DNA of 64,000 bases from a virus. The translations under genes were made by a program, and so were the position numbers. Below the pieces are notes generated by a model, which saw only the letters and a list, made by a program, of their open reading frames with translations, was not told the DNA's origin and ran no database searches. Shown here piece after piece: positions 19,640 to 32,206 of the stretch; within the stretch, counting starts at the first letter, position 1, and every line of letters starts with the position of its first letter. The stretch spans positions 60,827 to 124,826 of the IMG/VR virus record IMGVR_UViG_3300022748_000015, one strand, 5' to 3'.

Positions 19640-22600
19640 TTAAGCTGACAGGTCTCCGTAGACCAACCAGGTGTTTGCTGCACGCTTTAGTAGTGTAGCA
19701 GATGACCACTGAGTGCGAAGCTTCAGACCTGGAGTAGCATTTACGGTAACTCCACCGGCACCAGCAATTGTTACCTGACCTGTTGAAGTCTGAATAATAT
19801 CAATTGTAGTGCCTACTGGGAAGTTCAATGTTGAGTCCAGAGGAATAGTTAGAGTAGTGGCTGATGTATTAGCAACTTCAATGATTGTGTCACGCTCAGT
19901 TAGTGCGCTTAGGGTGTATGAAGCGCTCTTACCCGAGATAGTAGTAATTGAAGGAACGCCAGCAACAGTTTGAACTGACCCATCTGAGAATGTAACTCCA
20001 CCGGAAGCGAGGCTGATTGTCTTGTTGGTGAGGGTCTGAGTTCCAGTTAGGGTTGCAACCACTGCAGTATCAATACCGATAGTCACAGCGCTTGAACCGT
20101 TGTATGAAGTTCCGGTTAGGCCGCTGTTGATGGTAAGAGTGTTTAGGTTACTTCCTAGGGTGATACCTGAGATGGTTGATGCTGCAAGCTTAGAAACTGC
20201 GATAGCAGCTGAGTCTGAAATATCGCCATTAACAATGGTCCCGTCCAGGATCATTGCTGAAGTAACAGTTCCAGTTGGGAGGGTTACAGTTCCTGTAAAG
20301 GTTGGACTGGCCGTTGGAGCCTTTGAATCAATCTGAGTCTGGACTGCCGAGGTTACGCCATCAAGATATTGGAGCTCGGTGTTTGAGACATTTCCAATAG
20401 TTGCAGATGTTGCCTGCAGAGCACCAATCTTTAGAGTGTCATAGGTAACTCCAGTGAAGTCGACTACGCTATCTGTTGGTTCGGTTGCTCCAGATACTAG
20501 CTTCCATACTCCATCGGAGGCATCGCGGACAAGACCAGTGTGTGGGTGGTTAGAGCTGTTGGTTCCACCATTACCGTAGGCACCATAAATACCTATATCT
20601 AAAATATCAGCTGAATACTGCGAGTCAGCTAGGTAGATAAGTGAGTCAGCTACTGCAAGGTTAGTACTATTTACAATAGTTTGGGTTCCGGTGACCGTTA
20701 GGTTAGCAGTAGTTAGGTCAGTTGCATTAACTGTAGGGGCAACAAGAGTTCCAGTGAAGGTTGGGCTAGCTAGGTTAGCCTTAAGATCCAAAGCAGTCTG
20801 AGTTGCAGTAGATACTGGCTTATTGGCATCCGATGTATTATCTACGTTAGCAAGACCAACCATTGACTTGGTAATTCCGGAAACGGTACCGGTAAAGGTT
20901 GGGTTTGAAGTAGGTGCCTTAGAATCCAACTGAGTTTGGATTGAAGATGTTACTCCATCTACATATCCGATCTCGGCGGCAGATACTGTACCGATAGATG
21001 TAGTTGCAGGAAGAACTACAGTTCCAGTAAGTGTTGCGTTGGCAAGTGGTGCCTTTAGGTCAAGTGCAGCCTGCTGAGCAGTTGATACAGGCTTGCCAGC
21101 ATCCGAAGTGTTATCTACGTTGCCGAGTCCTACCATAGCCTTAGTTACACCGGAAACGGTTCCTGTGAAGGTTGGTGACTCGATCGGTGCGTAAGTTGCT
21201 GCAATAGAGGCTGTGCTTAGCTTTGAATCAAGCTGAGCTTGAATGCTTGAAGTAACACCATCTACATAGCCTAGCTCGGTTGCAGATACGTTTCCGATAG
21301 AGGTTGCTGCTGGTAGAACTACAGTACCGGTAAAGGTTGGGTTTGAAGTAGGTGCCTTCAAATCTAGGGCAGATTGGGTTGCTGTAGAGATTGACTTATT
21401 AGCATCTGAGGTGTTGTCAACATTAGATAAACCAACCATTGCTTTGGTAATACCGGAGGTTGTTCCGGTAAATGTGGCATTGGCAGTCGGGGCCTTGCTA
21501 TCAAGCTGAGCCTGAATACCTGAGGTAACACCATCTACGTAACTAATCTCTGACGCTGACACATTGCCAATTGAGGTAGTGGCAGGGAGAACGACAGTTC
21601 CAGTTAGAGTCGGGGAGTTAATGTCTGCCTTGAGAGCTATCGAGTTGTTGATAGTGGTTTGGTCGGCAGTTGTTAGAAGGAGTGCAGTATTAGCAATACC
21701 ATGTACGTTGGTAGTCGTAGTGTTGTGGGTGTCGATGTCTGACTTAGTTGCAAGTGCTGCAGTATTTGCGATACCGTGCACGTTTGTGGTGTCTAGGTTG
21801 TGGGTATCGATGTCTGAGAGCATCGCTAGATCGGCAGTATTAGCGATACCATGTACATTTGTAGTATCGCTTGTGTGTGCATAAAGAGTTGATGAAACAA
21901 CTAGGTCGGCAACATTAGCAATACCATGGACCTCGGTGGTTTGGGCCATGTGATATGCCATCATATTGTTGGCATAGTTCTCTAGCTGAGCTGTTAGATC
22001 GGTAATCTCTGTAGAGGTTGTTCCAGCATATGGAAGAGCAGTCCAGTGGGAGGTACCATTACCGATCTTGAACTTACCGGTATTTGACTCTAGAACGAAG
22101 CTGCTTGCCTCAGGTACTGCATTAGCAGAAGTCAGGTTGGCGGCAGTGTCTACAACAAGAGTTGCCTTAGTTGCAATGTTATTAGCAACAGTAGTGGAGA
22201 AGTTAGGGTCATCTCCAAGAGCTGCGGCCAGTTCATTTAAGGTATTTAGTAGGTTTGGTGATGAATCTACTAGCGCAGAGATGGCTGAGTCAGCGTAAGC
22301 CTTTGCTGCTGATTCAGCAGTATCTGCCTTGGTCTGAGCGCCAGTCTTAGTTTCGAGGGCAGCAGTGTTTGCAATACCGTGAATATTAAGAATTGAAGAG
22401 TTGTGGGCATATAGCTCTGAATCTGTATATGACTCTGCAGTGGAAACTCCAACATCTACCCTATTCTGAGCACCAGTCTTAGTCTCTAGTTCGTTTGTAT
22501 CAGCGATGCCGTGAACGTTAGTGTGTGAGCTGCTGTGTGCTGAGACTGTATTTGCAAGGTCAGCAATTAATGCATCAACCTGACTAGGTAGATCGGTTGC

Positions 22601-22750
22601 ATATCCGAGATCAGCCCAAGCGAGGCCGGCTCGACCAATTTTAAACTTGCCAGAGTCTGACTCAAAGCCGACTTCACCATCAGAAAGGGTAGGGTTAGTT
22701 GAGGTCCAGTTAGCGGCAGTACCGCGTCTAAGCTGAATCTTAATTGCCAT
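19640..22750 (-). CDS. Large repeat-containing tail fibre protein
   Basis: 1036 aa. The N-terminus IQLRRGTAANWTSTNPTLSDGEVGFESDSGKFKIG is the tail-fibre N-terminal domain also seen in Mtd-type proteins. Central repeats alternate HNTTTTNVHGIANTA units with SPTFTGTV, KAMVGLSNVDNTSDANKSIST and GNVSATELGYVDGVTSSIQ units, typical of trimeric phage fibres. The C-terminal about 105 residues are the shared beta module ending LRTQWSSATLLKRAANTWLVYGDLSA, also in 1817-3214 and 5797-7932. Coupled to the gene at 22750 by an overlapping start. Confidence 0.92.
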   Translation of the reverse strand: MAIKIQLRRGTAANWTSTNPTLSDGEVGFESDSGKFKIGRAGLAWADLGYATDLPSQVDALIADLANTVSAHSSSHTNVHGIADTNELETKTGAQNRVDVGVSTAESYTDSELYAHNSSILNIHGIANTAALETKTGAQTKADTAESAAKAYADSAISALVDSSPNLLNTLNELAAALGDDPNFSTTVANNIATKATLVVDTAANLTSANAVPEASSFVLESNTGKFKIGNGTSHWTALPYAGTTSTEITDLTAQLENYANNMMAYHMAQTTEVHGIANVADLVVSSTLYAHTSDTTNVHGIANTADLAMLSDIDTHNLDTTNVHGIANTAALATKSDIDTHNTTTTNVHGIANTALLLTTADQTTINNSIALKADINSPTLTGTVVLPATTSIGNVSASEISYVDGVTSGIQAQLDSKAPTANATFTGTTSGITKAMVGLSNVDNTSDANKSISTATQSALDLKAPTSNPTFTGTVVLPAATSIGNVSATELGYVDGVTSSIQAQLDSKLSTASIAATYAPIESPTFTGTVSGVTKAMVGLGNVDNTSDAGKPVSTAQQAALDLKAPLANATLTGTVVLPATTSIGTVSAAEIGYVDGVTSSIQTQLDSKAPTSNPTFTGTVSGITKSMVGLANVDNTSDANKPVSTATQTALDLKANLASPTFTGTLVAPTVNATDLTTANLTVTGTQTIVNSTNLAVADSLIYLADSQYSADILDIGIYGAYGNGGTNSSNHPHTGLVRDASDGVWKLVSGATEPTDSVVDFTGVTYDTLKIGALQATSATIGNVSNTELQYLDGVTSAVQTQIDSKAPTASPTFTGTVTLPTGTVTSAMILDGTIVNGDISDSAAIAVSKLAASTISGITLGSNLNTLTINSGLTGTSYNGSSAVTIGIDTAVVATLTGTQTLTNKTISLASGGVTFSDGSVQTVAGVPSITTISGKSASYTLSALTERDTIIEVANTSATTLTIPLDSTLNFPVGTTIDIIQTSTGQVTIAGAGGVTVNATPGLKLRTQWSSATLLKRAANTWLVYGDLSA

Positions 22751-23148
22751 TAGAAGCTACTTTCGTTTCCACCATCATAGGTAAAGTTGTAGGTAGTAGT
22801 GGTAGAGGTTCCACCATCAATTGTACCAGTTACTGAAGACACGTTGTATAGTCCAGCATCTGCAGAAATAAGCCCGAAATCGGACAGTAGGCTGATCAAA
22901 CTAATATTTACCCAGGAGGTAGTGGTTTGGTCGTAGAGAAGGACATCTCCGCCTGCAGGTGAGGGTGCCTGAACATCTGTAAGGGTTGACATTGCTGCAG
23001 ATGGCCCGCTAGAAGCAGACCAGGAACTGCCATCAAAGGTATATACCTTTTTGTCTGTAGTTAGAAAAAAGAGGTCGCCAGTTAAACCTGCCGCAGGTAG
23101 AACTGGCCCATGTGGCAGGTTTACTGGCGTTAAAAACTTTCTTGACAA
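22750..23148 (-). CDS. Small fibre-associated protein
   Basis: 132 aa. MSRKFLTPVNLPHGPVLPA and GDLFFLTTDKKVYTFDGSSWSAS match the N-terminal capping domain of the next gene ([37 protein letters not shown]). It ends with DVLLYDQTTTSWVN and a Gly/Thr-rich C-terminus. It looks like a fibre N-terminal domain without a long shaft. Probably part of the same fibre assembly. Confidence 0.75.
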   Translation of the reverse strand: MSRKFLTPVNLPHGPVLPAAGLTGDLFFLTTDKKVYTFDGSSWSASSGPSAAMSTLTDVQAPSPAGGDVLLYDQTTTSWVNISLISLLSDFGLISADAGLYNVSSVTGTIDGGTSTTTTYNFTYDGGNESSF

Positions 23149-23175
23149 AGTTTTTCCTCTTTATTTAAAGGCTTA

Positions 23176-24546
23176 TTAGCCGATTACTACAACTTGATAT
23201 GCACCAGCTGCAACAGTAGCTGCTGAAACCCATGAAAGAGTTGCAACAGTAGTGCTGGTACGAACTACATCTACTTCAACCTGATCATATGATACGGCAT
23301 CAAATACCTGAACTAGTACGTTGCGGGTACCTAGTCCGTGAGTCACGGTCCATGAAACAACATTACTAGACGGCACTAGTTCCGCATTTGCTTCGGTGTG
23401 CTTAGTAGTAGGAGCAGCAGCCGAGATAGCTCCAGATACAGTATTATCTACATACTGCTTGGTTGCAGCCATTAAGTTAGATGTCGGATCGCTTGCAAGA
23501 GTTAGGTCACCAGTCATGGTGTCGCCATTCTTAGCAACCTTATTAGCAATAGCATTGGTAACAGAGGTTGCGAAGCTTGGGTCATCAGCAATTGCTGCTG
23601 CAAGTTCATTGAGAGTGTTAAGAAGATCCGGAGCACCAGCGACTAATCCTGCTACTGCAGAGTCAATGCGATCCTTAACAGTATTTCCAGTTGAGCCATT
23701 AACAGTTGCATCACCAATAAGACCGCCTACATAACCGTGAGAAGCGATCTCATTGCCTGCCGACGCGGCTGTAATATAGGCAGTACCATCAGCATTAAGA
23801 ACGATATTTCCAGTAGTGGAAACAATGTCTACGGTTCCGGGAGTAGTTATGTCTACTGCATAACCTGAATGTACGGTTAGTTTTCCAGAACTATTATCAA
23901 CGCTAACAAAGTTATTAGCCCCGCCTGCTCCACCAGCTGATTGGAAGTAGGTATCCCCGGTGAAGGTCTTATTAGAAAGATTCTGAATATCAGAAGTTCC
24001 AACAACATCACCAGTTACTCCGTGAACTCCAGAGGAAGATCCAGTGTGGGTATCTAGGTGTCCTTGTACGGTGCTTGCAGAACCTGCAGCATCGTAGTTT
24101 ACAGCTAGACCATCAGCGTAGTTCTGAGCTGCAGTTTGGGCAGCTGATGCTGCTCCAGCTACGTCATAGTTGACAGCAAGACCATTGGCATATGATTTAG
24201 CAGCTGCTTCAGCAGAAGCCGCTGAGCCCACTGCATCGTAGTTACCTGCGAGTGAATCTGCATATCCTTCAGCTGCAGTCTGAGCCGCTGCTGCAGCACC
24301 CTTAGCATCATAGGTGTTTGCTAGATCAAGAGCTGTGATTGCTGCATTGATAGCATCTGAAACGCTTCCACCCTGAGCAAGGGTTAGCCAAGAGGTGCCA
24401 TTGAAGTAGCGAAGAGTGTTGTCACCAGTGTTGTAATAGATTTGACCAGCTACAGGTGACTGAGGAGCAATAGCCAGGTTTTGGATTCTGGCATTCAGCA
24501 GCTCATTCTTATTAAGATTGAGCCCCGTTAGGAATTGACGTGACAT
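23176..24546 (-). CDS. Tail fibre protein
   Basis: 456 aa. N-terminal cap ([36 protein letters not shown]), an Ala-rich heptad-like region with repeated [24 protein letters not shown] units (about residues 80-150), [13 protein letters not shown], and a C-terminal beta domain ([28 protein letters not shown]) typical of fibre tips. The tip resembles that of 24556-24873 in layout. Confidence 0.9.
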   Translation of the reverse strand: MSRQFLTGLNLNKNELLNARIQNLAIAPQSPVAGQIYYNTGDNTLRYFNGTSWLTLAQGGSVSDAINAAITALDLANTYDAKGAAAAAQTAAEGYADSLAGNYDAVGSAASAEAAAKSYANGLAVNYDVAGAASAAQTAAQNYADGLAVNYDAAGSASTVQGHLDTHTGSSSGVHGVTGDVVGTSDIQNLSNKTFTGDTYFQSAGGAGGANNFVSVDNSSGKLTVHSGYAVDITTPGTVDIVSTTGNIVLNADGTAYITAASAGNEIASHGYVGGLIGDATVNGSTGNTVKDRIDSAVAGLVAGAPDLLNTLNELAAAIADDPSFATSVTNAIANKVAKNGDTMTGDLTLASDPTSNLMAATKQYVDNTVSGAISAAAPTTKHTEANAELVPSSNVVSWTVTHGLGTRNVLVQVFDAVSYDQVEVDVVRTSTTVATLSWVSAATVAAGAYQVVVIG

Positions 24547-24555
24547 TATGTTTCC

Positions 24556-24873
24556 TTATGAGAGATGAGCTTTTCCAGAAATTGCCTCTGAAAAAGATAT
24601 GGTTAGTTGAGTTTCATTGATATGTGTCACTGTTCCTTCTATCTGCGATTCCCCACTGTCAAAGACAGTCACATTTGGAAAGAAGTTTAAATTGTGCAGT
24701 ACAGTCCAGATTGTTGCCGGAGTGCTTTGTAGATGCCTATAAGAAACTAGGGGTACAATTTCACTGGCAGCAATACCGTTAGTTCCAGCTGGACCTTGGG
24801 GTCCGGGGGCGGAGACTATGATTTGGCGAACATATTTACCGGATGCGACACTACTCGCTACATCTCCAGCCAT
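24556..24873 (-). CDS. Short collagen-bearing fibre protein
   Basis: 105 aa. A brief GPQGPAGTNG collagen stretch near residue 25 is followed by a beta domain (WTVLHNLNFFPNVTVFDSGESQIEGTVTHINETQLTISFSEAISGKAHLS) that resembles fibre tip domains. Overlaps its upstream neighbour as TAATG. Probably a short fibre or adaptor. Confidence 0.8.
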   Translation of the reverse strand: MAGDVASSVASGKYVRQIIVSAPGPQGPAGTNGIAASEIVPLVSYRHLQSTPATIWTVLHNLNFFPNVTVFDSGESQIEGTVTHINETQLTISFSEAISGKAHLS

Positions 24874-25235
24874 TATCTGGTCACCTCTGCTCTAACTACA
24901 AAATTTCCCTGAATCAGTTTGTATACATAAAGCTCGGAGTTTGGGGCAACTAGCTCTAGATCGTAAACGTACTTATCTTCAGGTATGGTTGCCATATCTT
25001 CATCAGAAACATAAAGTTCAATGTTTCCATTTGAAGCTCCTAAACTGATCCCACCATTTTCAGTTGTTAGGTCAAGGATTATTACATCGCTATCGCTTGT
25101 TTTTCTCACCTGCATGCGGGCTGTGTATCCTCTAAGTAGGATAGGCTTTTTTGCAGGGTCTCTCCATAGGATAGTGCGTGAAAAAGTAGAGCCTTGGTCA
25201 GCAACCATATTGTATAGTCCAGCTGGTGTGCTCAT
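24873..25235 (-). CDS. DQG-type tail/fibre beta protein
   Basis: 120 aa. [51 protein letters not shown] and the terminal NFVVRAEVTR match the protein at 9485-9847. First gene of the second fibre cassette, downstream of the promoter-like region at 25266-25283. A conserved adaptor role for fibre cassettes is inferred. Confidence 0.85.
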   Translation of the reverse strand: MSTPAGLYNMVADQGSTFSRTILWRDPAKKPILLRGYTARMQVRKTSDSDVIILDLTTENGGISLGASNGNIELYVSDEDMATIPEDKYVYDLELVAPNSELYVYKLIQGNFVVRAEVTR

Positions 25236-25265
25236 ATATTTCTTCCGCAGGAGAGTAGGATTTGG

Positions 25266-25283
25266 CTATTCTTATTTTACATC
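25266..25283 (-). promoter_or_regulatory. Promoter-like element for the second fibre cassette
   Basis: Minus-strand GATGTAAAATAAGAATAG about 31 nt upstream of the start at 25235. It resembles the TAGGGTAAAATAGTAGAAGA element in its GTAAAATA core. No clear -35. Confidence 0.45.
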
Positions 25284-25303
25284 ATGGATAAAACTTTAAT
25301 TTT

Positions 25304-25318
25304 GAGGTAAAATACGTG
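25304..25318 (+). promoter_or_regulatory. Promoter-like element for the nrd transcript
   Basis: Plus-strand GAGGTAAAATACGTG, with TAAAAT as -10 and TGGATA 17 nt upstream as a weak -35. It reads toward the DUF3039 gene at 25351 and forms a divergent pair with 25266-25283. Confidence 0.45.
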
Positions 25319-25350
25319 TATGGCTTTTAAAAACCCCCTAGAGGTCCCTA

Positions 25351-25602
25351 ATGACTAGCGTATCTACCTTAGAAATTGTAGAGACTGAAAATCAGATTCA
25401 GCTTGATGATGAAGGCAACGAAGTCTTTGCTCACTATGCTGAGAAAGTCTCGACCACTGCTGGATATGTCTTAGGTACCCCTGTTCAAGCCATCTGTGGC
25501 AAGGTTTTTGTGCCATTCCGCAATCCGGATAAGCTCCGAATTTGTTCAGCTTGCAAAGAGATTATGGATGCACTATTCTTGAATAATGACGAAAATCAGT
25601 AG
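25351..25602 (+). CDS. DUF3039 family protein
   Basis: 83 aa. FAHYAEK, GTPVQAICGKVFVPFRNPDKLRICSACKEIMD: the single C, then C-x2-C, and the GTPVxAxCGKVxVPxRxPxK core are those of DUF3039, a small actinobacterial family that probably binds zinc. It heads the nrd gene run, 92 nt before nrdH. Supports an actinobacterial host. Function unknown. Confidence 0.85.
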   Translation: MTSVSTLEIVETENQIQLDDEGNEVFAHYAEKVSTTAGYVLGTPVQAICGKVFVPFRNPDKLRICSACKEIMDALFLNNDENQ

Positions 25603-25693
25603 TTGATTTTTGTCCTATACTGGATTAACTAATGGTCCTGGCGTCCTCAAAAAACGTCAGGATTTCTCATCTCCTATTGAAAGAAAATCAAAA

Positions 25694-25915
25694 ATGGCCG
25701 TAACCGTTTATACTCTCCCCTCTTGCGTACAGTGCGACACAACAAAGAGATATTTAACAAATAACGGCATTGATTTCACTACTATTGACCTTAGCGTTGA
25801 CTCTGATGCCGCTGATTATGTGAAGGGTCTTGGCTATCAAGCTGCTCCTGTTGTAGTTGCCGGAGATGCGCATTGGAGTGGTTTCCTCCCTGACCGACTA
25901 AACTCCCTGAAGTAG
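25694..25915 (+). CDS. nrdH: NrdH glutaredoxin-like electron donor
   Basis: 73 aa from the ATG at 25694; a TTG-started extension to 25610 adds residues not typical of the family. The redox motif C-V-Q-C (LPSCVQCDTTKRYL) and the C-terminal HWSGFLPDRL are characteristic of NrdH, the thioredoxin-reductase-dependent reductant of class Ib ribonucleotide reductase. Directly followed by nrdI, nrdE and nrdF in the usual bacterial order. Confidence 0.92.
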   Translation: MAVTVYTLPSCVQCDTTKRYLTNNGIDFTTIDLSVDSDAADYVKGLGYQAAPVVVAGDAHWSGFLPDRLNSLK

Positions 25916-26309
25916 CTCGTATGTACGACATCGTTTATTTCTCAAACGTGTCGGGGAATACTAAAAGATTTGTAAATAAATTAGGTTTTAACCTAATTCA
26001 GATACCCCTGCGCTGGGATGAAAAATCCCCCTTGACTGTAGAACGTGAATACGTTATAGTAAGTCCTACGTACGGTGGTGGAGCAGACAATAGAACTGTT
26101 CCTAAATCGGTGATTAATTTCTTGAATATAGAAAGTAATCGTGCTTTACTTAGAGGTGTTATAGGTACTGGAGATTTCAACTTCGGTACTCACTTCTGTA
26201 AGGCTGCGGAGATTATTTCAGCAAAAACCGGAGTGCCTTTGCTGTATAAAGTTGAAATAACTGGCACACCAGACGATGTAGAACAAGTAAAAGAGAGGCT
26301 AGAGCTGCT

Positions 26310-29395
<3,086 letters not shown>

Positions 29396-29410
29396 TCTTT
29401 AGAAAAAAAA

Positions 29411-29440
29411 GAGAACCCCTCCCGAAGGAGGGGTTTTCTT
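29411..29440. terminator. Bidirectional terminator between nrdF and phoH
   Basis: A perfect stem AACCCCTCC/GGAGGGGTT with a CGAA loop (TTCG on the other strand) has T runs on both sides. It terminates nrdF and the convergent phoH gene. Confidence 0.92.
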
Positions 29441-29450
29441 TTGCTTGGTT

Positions 29451-30749
29451 TTATTCGTCAAGGAGTCGAGTAACCATCTCGGCAACCTGGCTTCGCTCTG
29501 AACGAGTTAGCTTGATGTGGGCAAATAGTTCTTCGCCCTTAAGCTTCTCAACAACAGAGGCGATTCCATCGTGACGACCAACACGCAGGTTGTCACGCTG
29601 GGCAACATCGCTACTGATGAATACTCGAGTATTCTCTCCAGTACGGCTCAGAGCGGTGAGGAGTACGTTACGCTCCAGGTTTTGAGCCTCGTCAATAATT
29701 ATGATGGTATCGGTGAAGGTACGACCACGAATATGGGTTAGAGGTAGCACCTCGATGATTCCACGATCAATTACATCCTCGATGACGTTCTTAGATGCAA
29801 ATGCACTTAAGGCATCGAATACTGCTGCTGCCCATGGGTTCATCTTCTCCGCTTCAGAGCCCGGAAGGAATCCTAGTTCCTGACCACCAACAGCAAAGAG
29901 TGGGCGGAAGACAACTATCTTCTTATGAGTACGTTGCTCGATTACTGCTTCTAGTCCGGCAGCTAAGGCAAGCATGCTCTTACCGGTTCCACCGCTACCG
30001 CTCATCGAGACAATACCAATAGAGTTATCAAGTAGCTGTGATAAGGCAATACGCTGCTGAGCTGATCTGCCGCGGACACCAAATGCTTCTAGGTCTTGGG
30101 GGACTAGCTCTACTCCACCTGAGGCAGTGATTCGTGCAATAGCAGATGATCTACCTGCCTTTAGAATCACTCCAGTGTGGACGGGGGTGTCTTTTAGTTC
30201 ATCACTAACTCTAGAGGTTGGTAAAACTTTATTTTCGTATAGTGAATCAAGTATTTCTTTTTCAACATTTACTTGTACAACTCCGGTATAGCCAGAGTCT
30301 GGAAGAATATCTGCACGGTAATCTTCAGCAGTAATGTCTACAGCTGTAGATGCTAGTAGTCGCATTGGTAGATCTTTGCTTACTAGCACTACATCTTGAC
30401 CTCTTTCACGTAGAGAGGCAGCTACTGTAATAATTGCAGTATCGTGGGAGCGATCATCTTTAATAGTTTCTGGAAGAAGTGATCTATCACCTGGATATAC
30501 CTCAACTCGAAGGGTGCCTCCATCAGCATTAACTACAACACCATGCTTGAGATCACCTTTAGAGCCTCTTAGCTCTTCTAAAGACCTAAGGGCTTGACGA
30601 GCCGGATATCCGAGTTCGGGGTCATTTCTTTTATTTTCCAACTCTTTTAGGACGATTAGTGGTAAAACTACCTCGTGCTTTTCGAATGAAAAAATTGATT
30701 TTGGGTTTGCTAGCAGAACGCTAGTGTCGAGGACGTAGGTAGTAACCAC
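29451..30749 (-). CDS. phoH: PhoH-family ATPase with N-terminal PIN domain (PhoH2 type)
   Basis: 432 aa. N-terminal PIN-like nuclease domain begins TYVLDTSVLLANP with further acidic residues (KELENKR, DDRSHDTAIITVA). The C-terminal half is the PhoH P-loop domain: Walker A GSGGTGKSMLALAAG, FRPLFAVGGQELGFLPGS, Walker B IIIDEAQNLE, and SSDVAQRDN. PIN-PhoH proteins of actinobacteria have RNA helicase and RNase activity. Common in phages of aquatic hosts. Single gene, convergent to nrdF. Confidence 0.93.
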   Translation of the reverse strand: MVTTYVLDTSVLLANPKSIFSFEKHEVVLPLIVLKELENKRNDPELGYPARQALRSLEELRGSKGDLKHGVVVNADGGTLRVEVYPGDRSLLPETIKDDRSHDTAIITVAASLRERGQDVVLVSKDLPMRLLASTAVDITAEDYRADILPDSGYTGVVQVNVEKEILDSLYENKVLPTSRVSDELKDTPVHTGVILKAGRSSAIARITASGGVELVPQDLEAFGVRGRSAQQRIALSQLLDNSIGIVSMSGSGGTGKSMLALAAGLEAVIEQRTHKKIVVFRPLFAVGGQELGFLPGSEAEKMNPWAAAVFDALSAFASKNVIEDVIDRGIIEVLPLTHIRGRTFTDTIIIIDEAQNLERNVLLTALSRTGENTRVFISSDVAQRDNLRVGRHDGIASVVEKLKGEELFAHIKLTRSERSQVAEMVTRLLDE

Positions 30750-30808
30750 CGATGCTCTTCCTATTGGTAGAATTTACATGACAATACTAACAGCTTTATG
30801 GAGACACC

Positions 30809-30994
30809 TTGCCGACCTACGAATATAAGTGCAGCATAGACCCGGATCATAAATTCTCTGAGATTCGTGGAATTAATAGTGAACCTACAAGAGAGACTTG
30901 CGCTACTGAAGGGTGTGAAGGTAGACTAATTAGAGTATTTAGCGCACCTCCAATCACCTTTAAGGGTAGTGGATTTCATGCTAAAAAAGGATAA
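30809..30994 (+). CDS. FmdB-like small zinc-ribbon protein
   Basis: 61 aa from TTG at 30809, with GGAG 8 nt upstream and the family-typical MPTYEYKC start. The second pair is C-x4-C (CATEGCEG) followed by LIRVFSAPPITFKGSGFH, as in FmdB putative regulatory proteins. The first knuckle is C-x6-H (KCSIDPDH) rather than C-x2-C. Function not established. Confidence 0.85.
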   Translation: MPTYEYKCSIDPDHKFSEIRGINSEPTRETCATEGCEGRLIRVFSAPPITFKGSGFHAKKG

Positions 30995-31016
30995 CTAGAA
31001 CTAGAAAAGAGCTCCG

Positions 31017-31346
31017 ATGCTAGATGACATTTATACAGATATGCCAGATTTTTCGGAGCTTGGGGTGCCTATGTGCGCTCAGACTGATCCTGAAATTTTT
31101 TTCCCGCGTGAGAATTATGACCAAAATGGGAAGTTTATATCTGCCGTATATGCCAATGTAACTGGGGCTAAAGAGCTATGCTCTAAGTGCCCTTATAAGA
31201 TGGCTTGCTATGCCTATGCTATGAAGCAGCCATATATTGACGGTATCTGGGGTGGTACTACCGAAGCTGACCGTTCTAATACCCGTCGTCGCTTACGTCG
31301 TCGCGACAATATTCGTACTAAGCTAGCACAATTTGATGTAAAATAA
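31017..31346 (+). CDS. WhiB-like iron-sulfur transcriptional regulator
   Basis: 109 aa. C20, C55, C58 and C64 form the Wbl C-Xn-C-X2-C-X5-C cluster motif, followed by GIWGGTTE and a basic Arg-rich tail (RRRLRRRD). Wbl proteins bind a [4Fe-4S] cluster and interact with the primary sigma factor in actinobacteria; phage versions can alter host transcription. The strongest host marker in the window. Confidence 0.93.
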   Translation: MLDDIYTDMPDFSELGVPMCAQTDPEIFFPRENYDQNGKFISAVYANVTGAKELCSKCPYKMACYAYAMKQPYIDGIWGGTTEADRSNTRRRLRRRDNIRTKLAQFDVK

Positions 31347-31402
31347 TAGTGTCCCTTGGGAGAGAGGACTTCCTTAATTACCTCTACTCCCGGGAGAACA
31401 CT

Positions 31403-31720
31403 ATGAAGATGTTTTTGGACATCGTATACCGCATTATCGCGGTTTTCGTTGCTACAGCGTTAGCAACAATTGGTACTGGATCGCTTGTCGGTGTAAGCAT
31501 TGCACAATCTGCCCTTATGGCTGGTGCTGGTGCTGTAGCTGCTGTTATCGAGCGTCTTGCACGTGCATTTATGGATGACGGTAAGTTGACCATGGAAGAA
31601 GTGAATGCAGCATTTAATGTCAAGGATCCAAAGAAGACTGCTGATGGACTTGGTGAACCTGAAGTTGCAGAAGTTAAGATCGATGGTCTTGATGATGCAG
31701 ATCACGAGCCATACCAGTAA
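31403..31720 (+). CDS. Holin-like small membrane protein
   Basis: 105 aa from the ATG at 31403, preceded by GGGAGA at 9 nt; an in-frame extension to 31349 is less likely. Two hydrophobic segments (about residues 8-28 and 31-50) are followed by ERLARAFMDDGKLTMEEVNAAF and an acidic tail. This layout resembles actinophage holin-like proteins. It is far from the endolysin at 53094, so the lysis role is uncertain. Confidence 0.75.
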   Translation: MKMFLDIVYRIIAVFVATALATIGTGSLVGVSIAQSALMAGAGAVAAVIERLARAFMDDGKLTMEEVNAAFNVKDPKKTADGLGEPEVAEVKIDGLDDADHEPYQ

Positions 31721-31731
31721 ATAGATTTGCT

Positions 31732-31775
31732 AAATTAAACCCTCTGCTCTATAGTGAGTGGAGGGTTTAATTTTT
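31732..31775 (+). terminator. Terminator after the holin-like gene
   Basis: Stem AAATTAAACCCTC/GAGGGTTTAATTT (13 bp) followed by TT. It separates the WhiB/holin-like unit from the next small genes. Confidence 0.85.
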
Positions 31776-31785
31776 AGGAGAGATT

Positions 31786-32019
31786 ATGGATTTTGAAGAA
31801 TGGCTTCGAACGGGAATTGAAAATGGATGGTGTGGTCCAGCGGTTTGCCACACACATGACGGGCTTCCAACTACAGTTGCAGAAGATGAAGAGTTTGAAG
31901 AATCTGATCCATGCATCCATATCGTTAGACTTTATGAAGATGAAGCTACTAAGATTGGTGTAGAAACAAACCACGGACCCAGTGTGTGGCGAGCAACTAA
32001 TCGCGGCATTGAGCTCTAA
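31786..32019 (+). CDS. Small FEEWL-THDG protein
   Basis: 77 aa. MDFEEWLRTGIENGWCGPAVCHTHDGLPTT, DPCIHIVRLYED and SVWRATNRGI. The protein at 37761-38069 shares FEEWLR, P-x-C-x-THDG-x-P, a C-x-H, and WR-x3-RG. Preceded by GGAGAG. This small family recurs in actinophages; function unknown. Confidence 0.8.
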   Translation: MDFEEWLRTGIENGWCGPAVCHTHDGLPTTVAEDEEFEESDPCIHIVRLYEDEATKIGVETNHGPSVWRATNRGIEL

Positions 32020-32039
32020 AAAAGAAAGAAGGAAAGACA

Positions 32040-32174
32040 ATGGCAAAGGGTAAAGGTGGCGCAAAGCCAGCAGCACCAACTAAGGGAAGCACTGATCGTC
32101 CAAATCAGAAGGCATTCAAGAAGCACCCGAAGAAGTTTGATCCAATCAAGCGTCGTCTTGTAGCAGATAACTAA
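32040..32174 (+). CDS. Very small basic protein
   Basis: 44 aa, MAKGKGGAKPAAPTKG... ending KRRLVADN. Rich in Lys, Gly and Pro. GGAAAGACA precedes the ATG, and it lies 20 nt after the previous stop. May bind nucleic acid; function unknown. Confidence 0.65.
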   Translation: MAKGKGGAKPAAPTKGSTDRPNQKAFKKHPKKFDPIKRRLVADN

Positions 32175-32182
32175 TTAGTCGC

Positions 32183-32199
32183 TATAATTAACTTATAAT
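32183..32199 (+). promoter_or_regulatory. tmRNA promoter -10 region
   Basis: Two TATAAT hexamers (32183-32188 and 32194-32199). The second ends 7 nt before the tmRNA 5' G at 32207, a proper spacing for transcription start. The -35 is weak. Confidence 0.6.
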
Positions 32200-32206
32200 T
32201 GAATAC